The translations under genes and the position numbers were made by a program. DNA of 64,000 bases from Moringa oleifera. Lineage: Eukaryota > Streptophyta > Magnoliopsida > Brassicales > Moringaceae. Position 1 is the first letter of the stretch; every line of letters begins with the position of its first letter. The notes below the pieces were generated by a model, which searched no databases, was not told the origin of the DNA, and worked only from the letters and a program-made list of their open reading frames with translations. Shown in pieces: positions 34,051 to 45,699 of this stretch. The DNA lies in NCBI GenBank assembly GCA_021397835.1, contig JAJFZO010000034.1, positions 8,757,501-8,821,500 on the forward strand. Reading direction: 5' to 3'.

Positions 34051-35120
34051 TAAAGTCGTTCCTTGAGGAATTTTTAGATATCATAATACCATGACTTTTC
34101 ATCTTTTTCACAAATGCGGCATAATATGTAAAAACTCGATGGATGCTCATTTTCATAGGCATGACATCTTGAGGATCAATTATTTATAACATCGCTACTA
34201 AGGTAGCCAGAGCGTCTACCATTTGATTTTCTTATTTAAGGAGATATTAAAAACATACATCTTGAAAGTTGACTAGCAACTCTTGTATCAATTTCATAGC
34301 ATCTCTAGAGCCTAAGATTTCTTGCCAACCATTCACCTCTTAATTGATAAATGACTAAAGTAGAATCTTCATAGACCATGAGTTATTTCATATTTTTATC
34401 AACCATAGATCTCAGGTCTATCATACATGCCTTATATTCGACTACATTGTTGATCGAATTGAAATTTAGCCTTGTAGTGAAGAGACAATAATCTTCTTCT
34501 ACGGATTTTAATAATGTCCTTATGCCATGCCCCAGTGCATTGGAGGCTTCGTTGAAATACATGGTCCATTTAATTATTTTTGTGTTGATCAGATCAACCT
34601 AGGTGAGTAGACTTTCATAAAAAAAAAATCAAACTTAACAAGGAAATAATCGTTAGTAGCTCTTTTAATAAAGAAATTAGGCCAAGGTACTCTCTTTCGT
34701 AGCCTTTCGTGAAACATAAATAAGGTCGTATTTAGACATAAACGTTTGCTATCTTATGAGCCTGCCTAAAATTGATGCTTTTTCTATCAAATATGTTATG
34801 GAGTCTATTTTGGGTATAACCCAAATAGTATGGCTGAGTATATACTATCTTAATCTATGAATGGCCTATTCCTAAATACAATATATTTTTTTCGATTGAT
34901 GATTGTTTACACTCATAATCTGTGAATTTCTTGCTGAGATAATATATGCCCTGTTCTTTTTGATCAGTTTCATTGACTAGTGCCAATACATAACCCAATG
35001 ATCTCTCATATATAGATATATACGAAATTAATGGTTTCTCTAGGAGGCATCAGCACTAGCGAATGAGAGTGATACTCCTTTATCTCATTAAAGGGAGTTT
35101 GGCACTCTGCATTTTCATTC
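34051..35120 (-). pseudogene. Tat element 3: archaeal-type RNase H and RNase H, decayed
   Basis: The aRNH domain is readable on the minus strand at about 34,260-34,575: 'WTMYFNEASNALGHGI.TLLKSV', 'DYCLFTTRLNFNS', 'NNVVEYKACMIDLRSMVDKNMK' and 'DSTLVIYQL.GEWLARN'. The retroviral RNase H lies at about 34,700-35,120, with pieces of 'YYLS.KF' and 'LGYVLALVNETDQK'. The aRNH segment is the best-preserved part of this element after integrase and fixes its Tat lineage. Confidence 0.82.
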
Positions 35121-36600
35121 TTCAAGATCATGTTTCTTCAGTAGAGTAAAAATGGGTTCACATATATTTGTTAATTGAGATATGAACCTAGATATATAGT
35201 TGAGGTGCCCTATGAAGCCTCTCACCTCTTTTACGGTCCTTGGTAGGGGGAGTTCTTATATTGCTTGGACTTTATCAGGAACAATCTCAATACCTTATTT
35301 ACTGACTATAGTGGTTTTCCAAATTTAACACTAAGAGTCCATTTGTTTGGATTCGACTAGAGCTTATATTGCTTAAGTCTTTTGAATAACTTTTGAAGGT
35401 CATCTATGTGGTACCCATCTTTTTTAGATTTGGAAATCATATCTTCCACATAGACTTCTACATATTTATGAATTAGGTCATGAAATAGAGTCACTACTGC
35501 TCTTTGATATGTTACCCTGATGTTTTTTTAGTCGAAAGGCATTACTTGATAGTTAAATGTTCTCCATATGGACATGAAGATGGTTTTCTTCATGTCTTCT
35601 TATGCCATGAGCATTTGATTATAGCTAGAATAGCCATCTATGAAAGAAAACAAAGAGTACTTTGCTGTGTTGTCAACTAATGTATCTATATATAGTAGTG
35701 AAAAGTTATCCTTGGGACTTGGTCTATTTAAGTCTTTATAATCCACACAAGTCCAAATTCATTCCATCCTTTTTAGACACTAGGACTATGTTTGCTACTC
35801 ACTTTGGATATTTAGAAACTATAATAAACACTGCTTATAAAAGTTTTTGCACTTCTTCTTTAATTGTTAAGAGTATTTCAGGTTTCATTCTCCTTAACTT
35901 TTACTAAACTAAGGGACATTCTAGCTTGAGTGGCAATTTATGTTCAATTATATTTCTATCCAAGCATGGTATGTCTTTGTGAGACCAGGCAAATATATCA
36001 CTAAATTCTTGAAGCAAGTCCATTAAACTCTAGTTTAGCTGTGGCGGTAGAGTGGTGTCAATCATTAGTTTTTTTCTTTCTTCATCTGTATCTACATTTA
36101 TGATTTGGGCTTCCTCTTGATGAGTTAATATTTATTTCTCATTAGTTTATATTTGCTTGAATAGTTCTGATGGTAATTCGAATTCCCTTTCAGCTCCAAG
36201 GTCATGTGCAAAAATACCTTCCTCACTTAAGTCCATTTTACAGATGTTGAGATTATCGTAACTAAGCTTCCTAGATATGAAAAGGAGATGTTTTATTAAT
36301 GTTTAGATGATGATTTTTATGAATGAGCCAAGGATGAAGAATACGATTGAATCAATGTGGAAAGAGATGAAGGAATAAAGTGCAGTTCATATATCATTCC
36401 TAAAAAGAGTAACAGTAGGACTACATAAGGAATATTGGTCTTTACCTAATTACGTAGTTCAAAATAAGGAGGACTCCAAGTAATTCTCAACTTGTAACAT
36501 TCTTGTTTTCATCATTTAATACTATTTTGTGAATGACTTGATGAGTCATCGAGGTGAGAATTGATTTGCTAGATAACCACCCAATTGAGTAGAAATTATA
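35121..36600 (-). pseudogene. Tat element 3: reverse transcriptase, decayed
   Basis: Minus-strand pieces of the RT domain are in order: the fingers with a 'CVDYKDLNRPSPKDNF'-like block (about 35,715-35,760), 'FSFIDGYSSYNQ' (about 35,620-35,660), and the palm with a 'MPFD.KN' and 'YQRAVVTLFHDLIHKYVEVYVEDMI' reading (about 35,430-35,560). In that reading the YxDD box has become YVED. 'GFIGHLNYISRFIS' lies at about 35,170-35,220. The block from 35,900 to 36,600 corresponds to the protease-RT linker. Stops are scattered throughout. Confidence 0.82.
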
Positions 36601-38350
36601 AGCTCGAGTCCTACTATAATTGATAGTCTAACCACACCCAAGCTTCTGAGCTCTCTTTATCTCCTTTTTATCCTCTTTATCTTCAATCATAGGCCAATAT
36701 CTGACCCCTTAGCTCTTTAAGTTGTTTGGTGAGTCAAGAATTATCGGTATCCCTTACAGGTTCTCGCCATGCCTTTTTCTAGCTCGACAGCCTCTGCTTA
36801 CAATCTGGCTGATTTAGAATAGTAGATTGAGAGATAATCTAAGTGAACTTCATGACATTAATGAAGTTTGATGTTTGAAAGGCACTCTTTTCCTTGTCAA
36901 GTGCCTCTACATATAGGAAATCTTTGGTAACAAAGGCAATGATATCTTCTTCTCCATGAATGGTGATCAAGCGATCTTCTACCATCATCTTAAGTTTTTA
37001 GTGGAGAGTAAATATTACTACCCTTGCCATGTGTATCCATGGCCTTCCTAGGAGGATGTTCAACGAGATAAGGATGTCCATTACCTGAAACTCGATGTCA
37101 TAGATGAATGGTCCAATTTTTTAGGGCAAATAAATGATTCCTTGGACCTTAGTTCTATTCTCATCAAAAGCTCTTATAGACATAGCTATGGTGTGATAAT
37201 TAGTTATCCAAACTATATTAAGGAGCTCTATAGTATGTGCCAACATGACGTTTACCAATAGCTTATTATTAATTAATACCCGCGAAATGATATGGCACTT
37301 GTATGAAGCCATTGTGTAAAGAGCTTTAATGGAGTCTCAACCCTCTAGAAAGAGTTCATCATTTGAAAAAGTTATAAAGTTATGAGTTATGATGTGGTTG
37401 TAGATATCCTCCAACTTTGAGTTGATATCTTAGGAGGCACATAGAAATTCTTCAAGATTTGTAAAAGGTTTTGTCGATGTACTTTAGAACCGAGGATGAC
37501 TGCTAGCATTAATATCTTAGTTAGAGTTTTTTGCAATTGATCTAAAATTGTGTACTGAATATGTTTTATGAATTTCAGAAACTCTATTGCATCGTTCTCT
37601 AAAATGGGTAAAACAAGGGCTTTCTCTTTCTTGGCCTTGTTAGAAGTGCTCTATTTCTAGGCTGGCTATTTAGATGAGGTTGGCTCCTCGATAGAAAGCC
37701 ATAATATCTACCATTCTTCATTATATGGATGGGTTGAGTAAGGTTTACCATCATCTCACTTATGATTAAGATGGGGTACTTCTAATGTACCACATGGGTA
37801 AATTGATAAGGAGCCAAGACCTTAATCATGACCTTAGAGCCCTAGATGGGTGCAGCCTTCTCGTCTTTACCTGGTTACTTTGGTTAAGCTAAGGCTTTGA
37901 CCACAATGGTTAATAATCAAGATCTCTTCGTCTTCTTCCTCTTCCCATTTTAACATATTCACTTGATGAGCTAAGAAAAGGTTATTAGCTACATTAAGGC
38001 GTTTCTCCATTTGAAAAAAAAAAGGATAATATTGTCCACTAACTTCTGCACTTGATATTTAAAGTTGATACAGTCATCAATGTTGTGACTTTATGCTCCA
38101 AAGAGGCATAAATAGGTTGAAGGAAGATTATACCAATTAGGAAATGATGGATTCACGGGTATTGTGAACATCAGTGCCACTAGCTTTTTCTCTAAAGGTT
38201 GAGAGTAAGCTTATCATAGGGAATCAAAATTGAACGGATAGGAAGTCTTAACCTTTTTAGAGGTGGATTCTCGAAAAGAGTTTTCGTATGTGTCAAAGAT
38301 GGTGGCACAAAAGATGAACCTCTTTGACTATATCTTGAGTTTGAATAGAA
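36601..38350 (-). pseudogene. Tat element 3: protease and gag-protease linker, decayed
   Basis: The minus-strand reading gives 'PSFPNWYNLPSTYLCLFGA.SHNIDDCINFKYQVQKLVDN' (about 38,030-38,160), a gag C-terminal segment. 'LEFLKFIKHIQYTILDQLQKT.TKILMLAVILGS' follows (about 37,480-37,580), and then the protease region 37,121-37,312, 'CHIISRVLINNKLLVNVMLAHTIELLNI'. The expected DNGSALNVLP-type active site is so altered there that enzyme function is excluded. After it come 'ILLGRPWIH' (about 37,035-37,060) and the linker to RT. A typical capsid core as in element 2 (28,840-28,990) was not found in this copy. Confidence 0.75.
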
Positions 38351-40950
38351 TAATAATGGATTAGAAGCCCTGCAGAAAAGGATTTGTAACCTTTGGACAA
38401 AGGTTGTTACATCCCATGAATCCTAAGTTTATTCCTTAGAATTAGCTTTCTCAAAGTGATTTAGTTCATGTTTCAAGCCAAAAGCTTCCTCCATGGTTAA
38501 TTTAATCTATCTAATTAAAATCTGGGCACGCTTCCAATTTTGAGCAAAGTCCTCCTTATTTTGACATTACTGCATGCAAATTTCCTTGGCTTTTTCCCTT
38601 TAAGAATGCCATTCTTTCAAAGCAAAGTTTAAACTATCTTTTGTTTTCTCAAGAGCAACCATCTGAGTTAGCTTATAGTTTCTTTCTTAATCAATTTTGG
38701 CCAATAGGTGGTTGACTTGATTTTATGTTCTTTTTCTTTAGTCTTCCTCTCTTTGAAGAAATCATGATCTGGTCTTGATCCATTCTGGGTTAAGTTCTAT
38801 ATTCCACTTTCAGAGTACTCTTTTATGATAAGCATTAATTTGCAAGCAAAAGTTGCAGCTTTTCTAGCTATGTTATTAGGCTTTGAATTTGTCTATCCTT
38901 GGAGTTGTGTTATGCCATGTAATATTCCAATTTTCTTATGCTCTCCTTAAGTTGATCTCTTTCTGCTGCAAGGGTGACTAATGCCTATTCTTGAACTAAG
39001 CCTTCATATTGTAACAATTCTAGCTTTCGTTGTAGAATAATGTTCTTAGATTTTCAAATCTTTGATCAACTACTGGTCTCTATCTCTCTGTATGATTTTC
39101 TCAAAGCAGGTATCGAAATTAAGGTAGACTGATTTTGGTAAAGCCATATCGAGAGTGGCATATCATTTGTCAATTTCTCTCTCCACTTTTTGTATCTTGA
39201 TGTGGTTCCTCTTATCCACCTACTCCAAATTACTCTAGAAAGAAAGTTCCACTCATAAGTTACTAGTGGATAGTGAAAAAAAATTAGTTACCCCTTAATT
39301 TCTCTATACTCAGTAAGTGTTCTAGATGAATTACTTAATCTCGACCAGCCAAAAGTACCATCAATAGGACCCCTGATGAAAGCTCAAAAGAATAATTAAG
39401 AATCAGGATCCTTATTTTAATAAGACCGTCATGCACCTTAGCCAAGGGGCAATCCATCTTACTTCATTTCCTTTAAGGGTAAATAGAATAATAAACCATT
39501 CATGCATAGTTCTCTCTTTACTGGTCTAGATCTTTATGAACTCATGGAGTGGATGATAAAGAAGTGGGTTCTTAGGTACATGCATCGAAATATTTAGGTG
39601 TGTTTCAAGCCATGCATTAAGCATTGGTATGCTCATGCATGATTCTCCCTTTGCTACTCTTCCTAACATTATTATGAGAGATTATAACCTCAACAATCCC
39701 CTTGTGTAAGAAAACATACTAAGGAAACAATAGGGATGCTTATGTAACCCAAGGTTTTCAAGAATATAATCAGACTATAAAAAGCCAAGGCAGGTCTTAA
39801 CAAGTTAACTTATTCGCCTTTATATTGATTGATTAAATTTTTTTTCAAAAATTAATAGGAATACATAAATTATCTTTTTTACATTTTAGGTACTATATAT
39901 TTTAGTTACTGCTTGTGCATACCTAATGTATCTGCCACCACTTCCATCACTCGTTTAAGTTTTTTATTTTTAATGTAAATTCCATGAACTATTAGTTACC
40001 AAAAGTGCTTCACATTTTTCTAGAGTAGGAGCTAAATCCAAATTGTTGAAATAAACGCAATGATAAGAGGGATCCTAAAAGCTAATAGTGGCTATAATCA
40101 AAGATTCCTCTATTTAAATCTATGAAAGATCTGCAATGCTATCAAATAGTTATTCAAACTTAATTTTGTCTTAAATTGTGGTTTCAAACTGAGCTCAGTG
40201 AATGGTGGATAAATCATTTTCTTTCAAACTAAGAGAGATCTTTTCATTCAAATTTGTTTGAAAACCACAACATAAAGCATCCCCAAATATTCTCCACTCT
40301 TCTTCAAACTAATTTTGTACTTGGGACGCGATCATTATAACCATATCAAGATTACTATTGTCAAGTCAAGATGTCCTCATGATTAGGATTCTAACTAGAA
40401 CAATAGCAAACCTTCATAATTTCTATTGTGCCAGAGAATCCATATCATAAGGTTTTCCCGATGCCAATGTCATGTAGAATGATGTATGGTAATGGAATAA
40501 GTTAACACACGTAACAACCCTGTTTGGTCTTTCTAATATGAGTTTGTATCCTATTAAGGTATTTTTGCAACTTAAATTAAAGGCTCCCAAACCATCCCTT
40601 AATGCTATTTTAGTAAAAAAGGTATCTTTACGCCATAATCACCTAGATGAGGGTGTTTGGGAAGAAAACTCCCCCCTTCTAAGTGATGAAAACAAATACA
40701 AGGGTTCGACCTAAGTGAGGTGAGCAGCATGGTATACACAGAGATTATGTACCATCCGAATATGAGCTACTCCATCTTAATAAGGGAATGGTCGTAAAGA
40801 ACCCACCCCCAATATAGAATCGATGCAATGCATGACTGTGAAGTGTGTGATAGTTATATATACTAAAAGCATATAAAACAAAAGAATGAGCAAATAAGAT
40901 AGCATATACAAGGGAATCAAGTTTGGAATTTTGGATTTTCACCTAATTGG
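38351..40950 (-). pseudogene. Tat element 3: ORF1 (DUF7745-like) with coiled-coil tail, decayed
   Basis: Between the primer-binding site and the gag-protease part lies a reading that resembles the DUF7745-type ORF1 found upstream of gag in long plant Tat elements. 'KLKRVMEVVADTLGMHKQ' (about 39,905-39,960) matches 'KKVKRVITMVVEILGIHEQ' of the copy at 50,340-50,400. From about 39,250 down to 38,400 the translation is charged and heptad-like, with pieces such as 'ERNYKLTQMVALEKTKDSLNFALKEWH', consistent with a long coiled coil. The protein's role is unknown. Numerous stops make it non-functional. Confidence 0.6.
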
Positions 40951-40985
40951 AAAAAGGAAAAGAAAAACTTTTTGGTCTTAACTTT

Positions 40986-41039
40986 GGCGCGACTCTATGA
41001 AACCAGAGATTTTGGGTTCGATATCTAGTAAAGTTGCTA
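40986..41039 (-). other. Extended primer-binding site, tRNA-Arg(ACG)-like (Tat element 3)
   Basis: Just inside the LTR end, the plus strand reads as the 3' part of a tRNA-Arg: GGCGC, an anticodon arm with 'TCTATGAAACCAGAGA' (anticodon position ATG, from ACG by C-to-T), the T-arm 'TTTGGGTTCGATAT', and the acceptor end 'AAGTTGCTA' (from GTCGCCA). The element runs on the minus strand, so the sequence is complementary to the primer tRNA, as a primer-binding site must be. It covers about 54 nt instead of the usual 18. It is not a tRNA gene because the 5' half is absent. Confidence 0.75.
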
Positions 41040-41043
41040 AGGA

Positions 41044-44000
41044 GTCATAACGGGGCTCAAGCGGCAAAGCCAAGGCACTCCATTCCCCGAAGTGAGAAAT
41101 AAAAGAAATTTTCTATCTTCTTTTATTTAGTTTGGTTAAAGAACGATTAGGCTTGAAATTAATTTTAGTTGATCCTTTAATAAAAATAAAGAAACATAGA
41201 AGTTGGTATCAATCTTTTTTATGGTGTCATTGGTCACCAAAAAATTCTTTCACTTTTTCATCCAAATTTCTTCTTTGAAAAAAAAAAACAAAAAGTTTTG
41301 ACACTTGTCAAACTTTACCAAGAAAATTAGGTCCGCGGTTTAGTTACATGTCAAGAAGAATTAGTACCTTCACAATGCCCAAACTTAGTATCAATTAAAA
41401 TGAAAGTATTCTAACGTGGTAAAAAAGATTTGAACTTAATTCTCATTCACAGCAACACATAATTTACAAAGAAAAAAAAACTTTTTAAAGAATATATGAA
41501 TAATGAAAACTTGGTTTTCAAGATCAGCTTTATTAAAGACACCAAAGATTGGCTTTCACTAAGCCTTCAAGTCTTGTAAGAAATACAAAGAGAGAAGCTT
41601 GTTTTCTTGAAATCATCAAGAAGCACTTAGGATGATAATTTAGAGTGAGAATTAAAGAAAGTCCATCATATCAGCTCTTATTTCCTTAAGATAAAATGAT
41701 TTTGTTTAGAATTCCATGTGAAGATTAACCCTTACACATGCTTCATTTTGAAATTTGTTTATGTAAAAAAGTGGACATATAGTGTAAGAATGATAAACAA
41801 AGGAACTTATTACAGTAAGAAACATCAAGAAAGCAGGAGAATATGACCAAAATCATAAAGAAAGTACCAAAAAGGCGTGACAATAACATCAAGATTTCAT
41901 ATATAGTTAAAATGAGTTACAAGAAGAAGACAGAAGAAGACAGGTTTACTCACTGACATAATGTAGCAACTCTTTTATAGTTTTTTCACACAAAACTTTT
42001 ACGCATTCTTAAACTTATACTCTCAAGCTTGCTAAAGGAAATGAGAATGTTTCGCTTTCAAAGAAAGGAAAGCTATTCTCTCTGAAAAATCCCTCCCGAA
42101 AGTCTCTCTCTAATAAAGTCTCTCCAAAGTGTGTAGCTAAAAACGCAATTCGTACAATGAAAGCCAAGTTCATTCTTCTTTGATCAAAAGGTTATTTATA
42201 GGTGTGGTCATGATAAAAATTCCATGCGCACACCATCGATCCAAGATGCATAAACTCATGGTTCTTATATCATGTGCCTTTTCTTGAATTTAGAATCTCT
42301 TGGGCAGCCTTTAGAAATCTGTAAAATTCTTCTAGAAATGCACATCTTATGCATGACTTAGTGTAACTCAAGATTTTAACGTCATGAATGACCCAATGAT
42401 ATACTCATATTGGGGAAGATATAAGTCAAACCGATAAGTGATCGAGGTGAATGCAGGTCATGAAAATAATGTCTCTAGTGCCTAGTGAGCATTCCACTAA
42501 GTCGTTTCAAAAAATCCCTTCTGACACATTTAATGTTTAGTTGCCAGCTCATGATTTACCCTATGGCCAAGGAATACAAAAAGATCACATATTTTGTGTG
42601 TTGCCCCTTGGTTTTTCCAATCAATGATTTTTTTCATTTAAAAGGGTTTCGAAAAAGTCTTTTCGTCTCTTTACTCTACTTTCTTGCGAAAAGAAGCCTT
42701 CACATCCTCACTCAGGAAACTTAGAGCTCTTTGTTTTGTCTTCGCAGTTTAGTACATTAGGTGAGTCTTTTACTTTTTTCTTTTTGTTTTTCACTACTAG
42801 GAAAATGGCCTAAAACTTAGGTCATTCCACTTACACCTTGAGTATCTGGAATGCATTAGTAGTAATTTTCCTATTCTCATATATGTAAAACTAGAAATTC
42901 TTTTTTCTTTTGATTAGTTATGGACTCGTCGTGAGTCCTACGTTATGGTTTTTGATAATAGTCTCAAAGAAGGTCAAAACTTACCCATTCATCCTTTTTT
43001 GTAAAATGTTTGCCGTTAGTTCAGAGTCTCACCTTTACAACTCTCGCCCAACTCTTGACATTGTATGTTCGCCTTTATATCCAAAATTTTATCCACTAAT
43101 TGTATAAATCTTTTGTTACCATATTTGCCAAGTTTTTTGAGTTAAAGGCCAATAAGGATGATAGAAATTTTGAATTGAAATTTCTTTATTTTGTCAACAT
43201 TAGCTCAAAACAAATAACAACAGCCTTCCTTCAAATAACAAAGGCTGGACCAATAAATATTTTTAAGCCTCTTTGACTAAAATGTATCTCCACCTAAATA
43301 GCTAGAGTGAGCTCTCCAAAAAAGTCCACATAAAAAAGGTTTACCCCAAACATCGATCTTTCAGTTCCTCTGTGATCAGAAAGGTATATATAGCTTTAGA
43401 GATCATATAGATAATAATAGGATAATTATAATTAAAGCTACCAAGATCTGGTACAAAGTGCTCAGATTTGATAGAACTTCCATGTCAGTCAAAGACATAT
43501 TGGGCTTGGGTCGTGAGGAAGACTTCTCTTCCCATCTCCAAAATCCTAATCCTAATGTTAAAGCAACAAACCTTAGGCTAAATACTCCACTCAAAGTGGG
43601 TACACATCTCGATGAAGGGCAAACTTAAAACCTTAAACCAACTTGTAGCCCAGAAGTAGATTTTAACCTTAATATAGGACTTGAGCTTTAACCCTTTAAT
43701 CTTCCATCTCTTGGGGTAATCTGTAGGACTAATGCCATGCTAGATTTTGTCACTACTTCTACTTTAGCTTCAATATTTTATCTTTTACTTGTTATTAATC
43801 TTAGAATGTTATATTTTAGAGATCTAGAAAAAATGGCTCCTTCACCAAACCTGCCTCAAGTCACCGAAGATTAACTGTGGGATGCCATGGACATGGCCCT
43901 AGGGAGACATGTCACTAGAGGAAGTTTCACTCTTGGTATTGCTTTCAAACCTTAGTAATAGGATCAGTCCTCATGGGATGCTCCAAAAAGGAAGATGCTA

Positions 44001-45690
44001 GAGTTAGCCTAAATGATGGTGCCCCAATCACAAAAAAAGGGAAAATGGTGGTTGTCCATCCTTCAGCCATTAAGGGAAAAGTGGGTGAGAAGGGGAGCCA
44101 CCCTACGAAAAAAGGTGTTATGCAAGCACTCTCGATACCTTTGGGTATGCCACGACCTCTTCCCTTAAAGGAGAAATTTATGCCAGATTGGCATGTACTT
44201 ATTGAAGGATCCCTAATCATCCAGGTCTGGCTTAAAAATAATTCTACAAATCGATCGTCCCCAAGACACGAAGAAGTTTAAGGGGAGAACAATAACACAT
44301 TCCTAAGCAATACCATGATGTGCTTTGAGAAGATGAGCATCAACCGCTTAATCTTTTTTTTTTCTTTTAAAGATGTAGTCATATAATCTTTATTGATACT
44401 TTCATTTTTATTTGCAATCTGCTCAGAGAATAGTTATACTTGTTAACAAGTAAAACCACACTAGCATTGGTTTCCATCATTTTACAAAAGAGGCTAATGT
44501 GGTGAACGAGTTTAGCATCAATGCCATTAATAAAGTCCACATCTATGTAGTTGAGGCTAAGAGGTTAAAAAGTCTACCCACCATAGATAAGGCTGGTGTC
44601 GAATGTATGAAGGTTAAACTAGCCTAGGTTTAGACCAATGTGAAAGGCAAAATACGTCTTGCTAAGAATGTACTTATCTTACAACATATGGATGAGTTCA
44701 GGATAGATTGGGAAGAAGCTCGATCTCGACTCATGGATGTGTTAAGGATGATAGAGGCTTATCGGGCTGAGATTGAGAAGTAGGCATCTCATCTTTATTA
44801 GCCTATCTGAAAATGCATAGTTAAGGAGATCCTAGGTAGGCATCCCAACCTAGACCTCTCTTTGGGTGCAAGTGGCTCCTTTTGCAAAGGTTCCATCAGT
44901 CTATTTCAAAAATCTAGATGTCTCTTTAGTAAATCTAAAGGCAGTGGCTGATAGGTCAATTAAAAAAGGGACTTCAATACCAATGCTAGAAGGACCTGCT
45001 TTAATGCCTCATATGGCCAAAGTTGAGTCATGACTTAAGGCTTAAAGACTTTGTAATCCTTTTCCTTCTTTGTTATTCTCTTCCTTCTAAATGTATGAAC
45101 TTTTTATTAATGAAATTCCTATTTTAAAATCAATCTCAACTCGCATTTAAAATGACTAAAGTGACCATTTTTGACATATTAATCAGGAAATTATTAGTTG
45201 CTTAATCTTAACTCTGATGATGAATGAACTTGAATTAACTCTAAGAAAACCCAGATAAAGGAACACACGATGTGAGATCAGTTTAGATAATGGATCCTAG
45301 TGACTTGTTAAAGGCTTTGATCCCGATAATAAAAGAAACTCGATGAGGGTCCCAATGAATAAGTTGACTAGAAATCTCGATGCAAAAAGACCTAAAAAAT
45401 TTATTCACCAAATGGATCCAAATGTGAAGTCTAACTTCAAACCCAATGAAACAAAGCTTGATGAAGCAGAACTTAATGTATTAACTATTTATAAACCTCG
45501 ATAAGTCATCTATAATATCAATCTTAATGAGTCATGTGCAATATAAACCAATGAAGTCTTCTTAATCTTACAAAAGATTAAACAATTAGGACTTATGAGA
45601 ATTTGTAGTAAATCCTGATCATAGGCCTCTAAACTAAACGATGAGTTTTGATAAAAGTAAAATTTCTAAGGGTAAAATTAGGTATCAACA
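41044..45690 (-). mobile_element. Tat LTR copy 3 (5' LTR of element 3), about 4.65 kb
   Basis: On the minus strand it starts TGTTGATACCTAATTTTA at 45,690 and ends '..CCGTTATGACT' at about 41,044, directly before the primer-binding site. Its start matches LTR copy 1 at 5,538 and its end matches copies 1 and 4. Copy 1 follows pol and a polypurine tract, while copy 3 precedes a primer-binding site and ORF1. The shared sequence is therefore an LTR by position at both ends. It contains the antisense frame at 42,805-45,033, weak 41-bp-type repeats at 45,250-45,600, and about 1.7 kb of noncoding sequence between the frame's start and the primer-binding site. Confidence 0.78.
42805..45033 (+). pseudogene. 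Antisense reading frame of the Tat LTR (PF04195-like), copy 3, most complete
   Basis: It begins at ATGGC (42,805), the position shared with copies 1 and 2, and ends 'MPHMAKVES' with a stop at 45,031-45,033. Readable blocks are 'GHSTYTL..' (42,815-42,845), the PF04195-like region (42,910-43,200), 'RSGTKCSDLIELPCQSKT' (43,440-43,500), a Lys/Pro-rich stretch (43,973-44,281, 102 open codons) and 'INAINKVHIYVVEAKRLKSL'. Then 'DEFRIDWEEARSRLMDVLRMIEAYRAEIEK' (about 44,690-44,785), a good coiled coil, follows. It runs opposite to element 3's gag-pol and lies wholly inside the LTR. Stops and shifts show that this copy is dead. Confidence 0.72.
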
Positions 45691-45699
45691 CCTTTTTCT

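Noticed and set aside
40986..41039. A tRNA-Arg gene
   Set aside because: The acceptor 5' strand and most of the D-arm are missing, the anticodon is changed and the T-loop and acceptor are mutated. It stands exactly at a primer-binding site.
43945..44220. 91-codon minus-strand frame
   Set aside because: It is the shadow of the better supported plus-strand antisense-LTR frame at 43,973-44,281.
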